A DNA stretch of 64,000 nt from Dipteris shenzhenensis. Taxonomy: Eukaryota > Polypodiophyta > Polypodiopsida > Gleicheniales. The notes under the pieces were generated by a model that worked only from the letters and a program-made list of their open reading frames with translations, had not been told where the DNA came from and ran no database searches. The stretch lies in NCBI GenBank assembly GCA_047967505.1, contig CM106538.1. The stretch is one strand, 5' to 3'. How positions within the stretch are numbered: the first letter of the stretch is position 1; every line of letters begins with the position of its first letter. Positions 57,392-64,000 of the stretch are shown here, piece after piece. The position numbers and the translations under genes were made by a program.

Positions 57392-58690
57392 GTTTTTTTC
57401 CCAGAGAAAAGAAATTCTATTAATGCTGAAAAAACAACCATACAAATCAGCAATCCAATAGACGCTGATAATGGGAAAAGAGATGCAAACTGGCTGTCAA
57501 AGAAACCAGACTGTTTCTAGGGAACCCCAACTCACTACCGAGGGAATCTCTGGAACAGGGGTTAACAACCAGGGTGCAGATCTATACATCCAACGAATAC
57601 CTCTCGCAGTAACAATATAAAAGATACCATGGCAAAAACGCTCCCGTCTCTCGATGGTCGCTCTAGAACCTGAAGTTCCGCGCTATCAAATGGCGTGCAG
57701 GGTGTATATAATATCCTGGCAAATGGTGACGAGGGTGGCTGCAGGGGGAACCTGACAGCCTCCCATCACAAAACTACAGTTGGCAAACCAGATGTTCCAG
57801 GCAGTAATGCTGGACACCGTCTCCCTAACAATATCCCCCAACGAAGGGAAAGGGCGCATGTGGGAAGGAGGTGTCGCATCATGCACCTCTATCCTGAGAA
57901 CTCGATGGACATGTAGGCTAGAGAGGCAAAGTCAAGCTGAAGGCGTGACCTCCCTTGTCAGCCATGCAGCCATCCCCAAAGTGAAGTCTCAATGCATCCT
58001 CTGCGTGTTGGCCACAATCCGAAGGGCTATACTATCCAGATCCTCTGCACCGCTAGGCAGCCTAGAGAAAATGAGGGATTGTCTCCAAATCTGTCTGTGC
58101 AAAGTGGCATCTACCATCTACCCGCACCTGCTTTGCCAAGGGGGCAAGCCTCCATGCACCACCATCCAGAAGAAATATGATATCTTCCAAGGCATGCAGC
58201 AATTGGTCCAGAGATGTGCCCAAAAATGGGAGAGAACCTCCAGGGGGACCTCTTGCTCCAATTAGTGGCACTCTCTCGAGGGACCAGGCTACCGCCTCCA
58301 ACTGAAGCCGCCACCGCATGTGAGTGGTGTAAGAGAAAAAGGGCACCTCCTCCACTATTTCTGAGCGCCCTACCTGAATGGGCCAAAACCACTCCCCCAG
58401 ATCACACTAAAACTCCTAAATAGGTTGGCCCTTACACAACCAAAGGCGCCATCTTGGTCCCTCCAATCCTGCCATGACTGGAACTGGGTTAATGATTCAA
58501 TCCTTGCCCAAGCAGCTTGCCTACTACCTTGACCCTCTGTCACTTGAGCGGATCCAAAACCTCATCAACTTCAAGGTCCCTCGCAGTCTCGAGTCGGAGG
58601 AGGCCCCCTAGGCCACACTCTGTAGAGTATACACAGGTAAGACCCAACGTCTACCAACAAAACTGGATCTTGAGAGGCACCCCGGTCCTA
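57392..58690 (-). pseudogene. L1-type LINE, 3' part on the minus strand
   Basis: On the minus strand the sequence ends in AATAGAATTTCTTTTCTCTGGGAAAAAAACA (57424-57392), a typical plant LINE tail with a short A run. A frame at 57886-57686 reads SSITAWNIWFANCSFVMGG, which resembles IAAWHIWRARCTEAMEG at the end of the plus-strand LINE, the C-terminal segment after RT. Earlier frames (58420-57900) are broken; an H-rich, C-containing segment could be the zf-RVT domain. No RT core is visible, so this is a 3' fragment. The plus LINE inserted at its right border. Confidence 0.5.
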
Positions 58691-58744
58691 AAAAACTATC
58701 CAATGCATGAAGTTCTTGCTACAAGAAACCCAAGCTGCTGCTCC

Positions 58745-59300
58745 TCACCGACTCCCTAGCTGCCCCCTCTCCTCCCCTCCCTACCTCCCCTCTCCCTCCT
58801 CCCTCAGCCTCTCCTTGCCTCCCTCCCTCAGCCCCCTAACCCCGCTCCCTCAGCCCTCTCTCCCACCCTCTACACCCACCCCTTCTCCCACAGCTCAGCC
58901 CCCCTCCCCTGCCCTTTACACCCACCTCTCCCCCGCTCTCTCAGCCCTCTCCCCCGCCCTCTACCCCCGCTCCCTCAGCCCTCTGCCCCGCCCTCTACTC
59001 CCGCCCTTTCCCCTCCGCCACCCCAGCCCCTACCCTCGCCCCGTCTCTCCGTCACCCCCGCCCCCTACCTCCGCCTTATAACTCCGCCCCTTCAGCCCCT
59101 ACCTCCTCCCCCCTCCCCCTCCCCCGCCCCCGCCCCCCCCTCCTCCATCCTCTCCTCTTCCATCCCTTCAGCCCCTTTGCCTCTCCCCTTCCCTCCTCCT
59201 CCATCCCTTCTCCTCCATTCCATCCCCCCCCCCCCCCTAAACCTCTCCTTTTCAGCCTCCGCCCCCCCGCCTTCTTCCTCTCTCCGTCTCGTCCTCATCC
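58745..59300 (+). promoter_or_regulatory. Pyrimidine-rich 5' region of the LINE
   Basis: Nearly pure C/T over about 550 bp, with loose tandem units of the type CCCTCAGCCCTCTCCCCCGC, about 25-45 bp apart. It lies between the candidate 5' end and the ORF1 start. LINE 5' UTRs with tandem GC-rich units often act as internal promoters; that role is inferred. Pro/Ser-rich frames on plus and Gly/Arg/Glu-rich frames on minus are effects of composition. Confidence 0.45.
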
Positions 59301-59377
59301 TCTTCTTTATCCTAAGCGTTTTTTCAGTCGGACGGAGCTCATTAGTGTTCGAGTCGGCTTTTCCACCCCGATTGACG

Positions 59378-60873
59378 ATGGCTCTGCCTTCAGCCAATCC
59401 TCGCCCCCTTCCACCGGCCGCGAAAACCATCACCTTTTCAAAAGACGAGTTGCAGCAGCTCAAAGATGATACAGAGCAAGAGAGCTCGACATCACTCTTT
59501 GCTCATATCCATGGGTCCCACCCTTCCACGTTACAGGCCAGGGATTGGATGCTCGCCGCTCTACCTGGAGACCTCGCAGGGCACCTCACTGATGTTCGTC
59601 TACTTGGGCGAGGTTTCTTCCAGATTGTTGTTGACTCCTCGGAGGTAGTAGGTACAGTGCTTCAGGCTAGCCCATTAGCACTATGCTCCAGGAGGATTTT
59701 TTTAACCCCTTTTTCATTGGGGTTTGATCCCGTCGAGGAGGACAGCCAGACAACATCACTCTTCATCAGATTTTCCAGCCTTCCACAGGTGTACCATCGA
59801 CTTCTGCATTCCATTGGAGCTGCCTTTGGAATGGTTACTGAGATCCCCCCTCTCCCTGAGATGCCTTCTTCAGCAACAAAGGCAGTCAGGTCCAATGGGG
59901 TACTGCGTGTTAGGGTCATTGTCTCTTACCCTAACATCTCAGATGACCACATTATGCTTCAGCGTCCAGAGGCTCCTTCTTCAGATAGAGAGTCGAGGTT
60001 GCAGGGAGATAGGATCAGTGTAGGATTTGCAAGACCCTTGGGCACTTTGCCAGAGATTGCCTAAGGAAAAGAAAGAAGAAAAGACCTAAAAGATCCACGG
60101 GTACACCTCATAGCTTCACCCGACCTGGACCTTCCTCATGACCAGATCCTATCACTTCACGCGCTACTAGAGCTTCGACTTCACAGCCAAGACCGTCAGC
60201 CTCTCGTCTTGGTACTTCTACAGCGTAGCCAGGACCATCAACCTCTCCTCCCGGTACTTCTTTAGCGCAGACAAGACAGTCAGCACGTCCTGTTTCGATC
60301 GTCTCCCGTTGAGTGCCTGTCAAATTTGGGGAGCTAGCTCCACCTCAGGCTACCACTAATGGCGCCACGGACCCATCTCTTCATGCAGGACACATTCCTA
60401 TCCTGGTTCCACGTGCAGATGAGACTACTCTTGCCCCTTCAGGTGTTCATATGCAGGAGCGCTCACCTAGGGAGATCCTCTCAACAGAGACCCGTGCCTT
60501 ACTTGAGAACAACGCCAAAGTTGTGGCCGAGGTCATGCAGATTCAGGCCGAGGTCATGCAGCATGCTGAGTTCTTGCAGCACCCCCTTCCCTCTCCTGCA
60601 CGTCTGTCTACATCTGACAGAGCTAAGGGGGTTATTGGTTCCAATCCTCCTTCCGTAGGGCTCCTTCGCACTCATGCACCAGAGGCACTTCGAAGGAATT
60701 CATTTTTTGTTATGGTAGACTTGGTTGAGTTTAAGGCAGAGGAGGAGTTTGTACCCTCTACGCTCGGGGGGCACATCTTTCAGACATCCATGGACAGAGT
60801 TTCACCCTCAGCTGGTGTGGGTGTGATATCCCCAATTGACTTCCCTCCTCTTGATAGGAGGAACTTTTCGTAG
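59378..60873 (+). pseudogene. LINE ORF1 (DUF4283-type RNA-binding protein)
   Basis: Starts at ATG 59378 (MALPSANPRPLPPAAK). Residues about 45-190 hold the DUF4283 pattern seen in plant L1 ORF1 proteins: LAGHLTDVRLLGRGFFQIVV, then SLFIRFSSLPQVYHRLLHSI and VLRVRVIVSYPN. A frameshift near 59985 moves the CCHC knuckle CRICKTLGHFARDC (60019-60060) to another frame, followed by a basic KRKKKRPKRS. Beyond stops near 60138 and 60312 a Ser/Pro-rich tail continues to 60873. The protein would coat LINE RNA. The knuckle itself is intact. Confidence 0.78.
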
Positions 60874-60935
60874 GAGAGGGTTTTCTCCGCTACCAGGTTG
60901 GGTAGGATCTTCCATCCGACCTCCTCCTCTCACAA

Positions 60936-62940
60936 ATGAGGATTATCAGTTGGAATGTTCAGGGCCTCGGGGGTGTACCTCACCGCCGCTGTAGGTAGCT
61001 GATTCGTAACCATCTTCATCCAGGTGTTACTGGGGACCCATGGATATTTTGATGATTCAGAAACACAAATTGGATGTCACGAATTATGCCAAGTTGGGTA
61101 AGCTTCTTTCACGCCATACTTTTTGGTCACCTGCCTTGGGCACCAGGGGAGGTACTTGCATCTCTGTTTCTTCTTCTATACTCCCCTTGGTGATTGGACA
61201 CGAGATCACAGTCCCTTCCAGAGCTCAATGGATTATACTTTTGATTGGTGGGCATAAGGTTGGCCTTTCAAACCTTTATGCACCCAATCCTAGAGGGGAT
61301 CGTGTTCTTTTTTGGAAGGAACTGCTCTCTTGGTCACATATTGCAGATGCTTGGATTATAGGGGGCGATTTCAACATGGTTGAAATGCCCTCAGGCAAAA
61401 GGGGTGGTAGGGAAGGTGGTATTCACTCCCTAGAGAGAGCAACCTGGGATGCCTTCCTTTTTTAGTACAGTGGTAGGGATGCTTGGCACGATGATGCTTT
61501 TCACACTCAGCCACATTCTCTCATGTTTTCTTGGTCGAATAGGAGATTGTGGATGCCTATACATGCACGGATTGACAAATTTTATGTGGATGATTGGGCT
61601 CTTGACAGAGATGGTACTGTTTGCATTACAGCTGGGGTGATCATTCTCTAGTGGTTCTGATGGTCTCAGATCCTCATGTAAGGGGCCGCTCTGTTAGTGT
61701 AAGGATTCCAGATGCCTTTTATGCAAAGGAGGGCCTTACAGAGACAATGTTGAGGACCTGGGTATCTCATATGCAGGATGGGCAGCTTTCTCCTTCAGAC
61801 TTAGCCGCAACCCGCTCTAATATTAGCGACATTTATCTTTCAGTTGCTCGTATCAGGAGGGGTGATTTCCTCAAGCGTGAGATAGGTATCCGCCAACAGT
61901 TGGCTGCCCTCCAAAGGGAGTTGGATTTAGGAGCGCCTTGCTACAGCAAGGGCTCAGCAATAGTCACTTTTAGATCAGAGAGCAGAGTATGCCTTTCATG
62001 CCAGAGAGTCATTTTGGACTCAAATGGGAGGTAGGGTCAACAAGCAGTTCTTCTCTACTCTTGGCCCAAGACATAGTAGGGAGAGCGTCTCACAGCTTGT
62101 TGACATAGGCAGAGTTCTTCGGACACATCCAGATGCCGTCTTGCAAGTTGCCATCGATTTCTATGCCTCCCTTCGGGCCACAGATGATGCTAGAGTGGTT
62201 ATTTGGCGACACTTACCTCGGTAAGTGACAGGGGATATGACTGTCTCACTTGATGCACCCTTCACCAACGTAGAGTTTAGGACTGCTCTCTCTGCCCTTC
62301 ACAAGGGCAAGTGTCCTGCTTCAGATGGACTTACCCCCTTGTTTTTTATTACTTTTTAGGATCAAATTGGGGATCACATTAACTCACCCCACAAGGTGTA
62401 TGGGACTCAGGTGAGATGCCAGACTCACTTACGGAGGGCCTCATTTGATTCCGAAAGGGGGTTTCAGGAATCTAGTGTCTCACTGGAGACTGATTACCTT
62501 GTATAAAATCCTAGCTAAAGCTATCAGCCTTCGTCTGCAGCCCTTTCTCCCATATCTTATCCATGATACACAGACGGGTTTTGTGCATGGCAGGAGCATC
62601 TTTGATAACATCTCCTCATTTTGGGAGGCTTCAGATTGGGCCATGCATAATGGCCACAGGCTGGCCATTCTACTCTTGGACTTTGAGAAAGCTTATGACA
62701 GGGTAGACTAGGGCTTTCTAGAAGGCACACTTACTCGCTTTGGTTTCTCAGATGCATGGATCAAAGGGGTGTCAGCCCGCATTGCAGCTTGGCATATTTG
62801 GAGAGCCAGGTGTACAGAGGCTATGGAGGGTATCCAGGTTCACCCTTCCCACGCTATGGCTAGTATTTGGACCGACACAGTACACACTCTAATGGCCATA
62901 TGGGCGAGTCTGAGTCTCCCTCAGGATTGAGGTGGCATTT
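60936..62940 (+). pseudogene. LINE ORF2 (endonuclease and reverse transcriptase), deleted
   Basis: Begins at ATG 60936 with RIISWNVQGLGG, the start of the L1 AP-type endonuclease. After a TAG and a frameshift come DILMIQKHKLD, LSNLYAPNPRGDRVLFW and AWIIGGDFNMVEMPSG (GDFN). Further frames give a charged linker and then RT: FRNLVSHWRLITLYKILAKA, DTQTGFVHGRSIFDN and LAILLLDFEKAYDRVD (RT motif with the first Asp). At about 62778 GFSDAWIKGVSA jumps to RIAAWHIWRARC, so the YADD motif, thumb and zf-RVT are deleted. At least five further stops or shifts. Confidence 0.85.
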
Positions 62941-63085
62941 TCAGCCTCCGCCTCGGTTTTTTATTAGCTCATTTTGAGCTTTTTTTTCCTCATGCATTGC
63001 ATGATGTACTCCCGCATTTGAGCTTGCTCTCGCGGTTTTCATTTATACTTCATGAAGTAATTTTCTTGAAGAAACGAAAAAAAAA

Positions 63086-63313
63086 CTATCCATACTAGTG
63101 ATGGGAATCCCTATGTCAATTTCTACCATTCACGTGCCTTCCCCCCTCAAATGAGAGAGTGCCTACTCGCATGACTCTACCTCCATGGAAAGGCGGCTCC
63201 AAGTCCCAAACGACCTAGCTAAGCCAGTATCCCCCTGAGCCCAATCGAAGTGTGTCCACTAGCCAAGAATAAGTCCCTCCCGATCCCTAACCTCCACATG
63301 CCAAATGAGTGGT
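63086..63313. other. Short spacer, no recognised feature
   Basis: No coding motif seen. Confidence 0.4.
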
Positions 63314-63996
63314 GTCACGGGGACGTGAAAAGTGATGTAAAGTATCTTTGTAACTCAACCCACGCTTAACCCGAGGTTAACCATGGTTAAGTGTAGTGAT
63401 GGTTTGGCCATGAGGAAGAGGGCCAGCAAAGGGCCCTTATATAGGGCTGCCTGCATAAAGTCGGCCAGGGGGGGGCAGAAAGTCGGCCAGAATGAGGATG
63501 CTGGTCGGTGGATTTCCAGCCCCTTGGGGGCTATATAAAGGGGCCATTGTGCCCTCACAATTCATCCAGCACTCCAGCAAATCCAGTTGCTATAGATAGA
63601 GCTCAAGAGGGCTGGTACCTTGGCTGTCTCCTAGGGCAGCAAGGAGCTGAGGTCAAAGGATGGAGAGTCTACATATGCTCAAGGTGGAGCACGCAGGCTC
63701 GAGTCTAGAGATATCCGGCAGATAGTAGAAGCACCTTGTGGTAAGATCAAAGTACCACGCTCTGGTGGAGCTTTGGATCTATCTCTCTTTTCTTGTGTCC
63801 ATAGTTTTGGACGGAAATATATTATTTTGGTAGCTTCTATATCTGGCTGGTTCATTATCTATTGACGAGTCTGCACATCTATGATGCACATCGTTTAAGA
63901 AGTTAGTGATCCACTCCCACACACACACAATGTGAGCTCTTGGGCTATTCTATCAGTCTTCTGCTATGCATACCCTCTGTTGGTCGATTTCTAACA
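63314..63996 (+). mobile_element. Probable LTR at the window edge
   Basis: A promoter-like layout: GGGCTATATAAAGGGGCC (TATA at about 63531) and a second TTATATAG at 63440, then a transcribed-leader-like stretch, ending GATTTCTAACA at 63996. The ending resembles the TCTAACA end of the copia LTRs read on plus. The left end (here put at TGTCACGGGG) is a guess and no target duplication could be checked, because the sequence stops 4 bp later. Confidence 0.35.
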
Positions 63997-64000
63997 GAAA

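Larger units (their letters stand above)
58703..63085 (+). mobile_element. L1-type LINE with ORF1 and ORF2, internally deleted
   Basis: A non-LTR element of about 4.4 kb ending in an A run (63077-63085). The 12-bp direct repeat AAAAACTATCCA lies at 58691-58702 and 63081-63092 and fits an L1-type target duplication that starts with A residues. It holds a C-rich 5' region (58745-59300), ORF1 (59378-60873) and ORF2 (60936 to about 62940). Both ORFs carry frameshifts and stops, and ORF2 has lost most of RT. It is dead but nearly full length at both ends. Confidence 0.78.

Noticed and set aside
57686-58423. Plus-strand frames of up to 161 codons
   Set aside because: Antisense to the minus-strand LINE tail, whose reading (AWNIW motif, A-tail) is better supported.
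58707-59463. Proline-rich plus frame and Gly/Arg/Glu-rich minus frame
   Set aside because: Both follow from the extreme C/T composition; no conserved motif.

Overview
The window reads as nuclear DNA of a land plant. It has GT-AG introns, an F-box gene of the plant F-box/LRR type, Ty1/copia, Ty3/gypsy, L1-type LINE and Helitron-family elements, tRNA-iMet primer binding sites, and long AT-rich stretches without genes. A seed-free vascular plant (fern-like genome) is my best guess, from the Helentron-type Rep/helicase plus endonuclease and the odd methyltransferase gene. That assignment is inference. Almost every coding stretch is a mobile element, most are broken, and several are nested. No bacterial operon, CRISPR array, rRNA or intact tRNA gene was seen.

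Left part (1-21.8 kb): an F-box first exon on the minus strand (1484-1165). It is followed on the plus strand by a decayed multi-exon gene (about 2382-5768) that joins a ParB-like domain to a beta-class DNA amino-methyltransferase. Its in-frame stops can all be read as C-to-T changes of Gln or Arg codons, and its 3' end is tandemly duplicated. Next come microsatellites, small tandem repeats, a 19-bp hairpin, and dead copia and gypsy fragments (14.3-18.6 kb).

Middle (21.8-36.1 kb): a short non-autonomous LTR element (21836-24025) with two visible differences between its 297-bp LTRs and a TATTA duplication. A tRNA-derived SINE-like sequence, CT/AC and GA microsatellites, a telomere-like TTAGG-rich tract and a 225-bp tandem duplication follow. 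Then comes the 5' part of a copia element (34386-35748, minus) and a gypsy gag scrap.

Helitron block (36.4-48.6 kb): two broken Helentron-type elements lie head to head. The minus copy (40580-36367) carries Rep, PIF1-like helicase and an exonuclease-endonuclease-phosphatase domain. The plus copy (about 44431-48589) carries the N-terminal region, helicase and endonuclease but lacks Rep. Between them lies an RPA-like gene (OB-fold segments plus a four-cysteine zinc finger). It is split by a very young non-autonomous LTR element (40887-43522, AGTAT duplication). A solo LTR (44897-45558, TAGAC duplication) interrupts the plus Helentron.

Right part (48.6-64 kb): one probable host 3' exon (50917-50699, minus), and a Ty3/gypsy protease region split by a nearly complete Ty1/copia element (51959-57059, minus, TTTCC duplication) that has lost the core of its RNase H. 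Next are an L1-type LINE tail on the minus strand and a 4.4-kb L1-type LINE on the plus strand (58703-63085) with broken ORF1 and ORF2. A probable LTR runs to the edge of the window.
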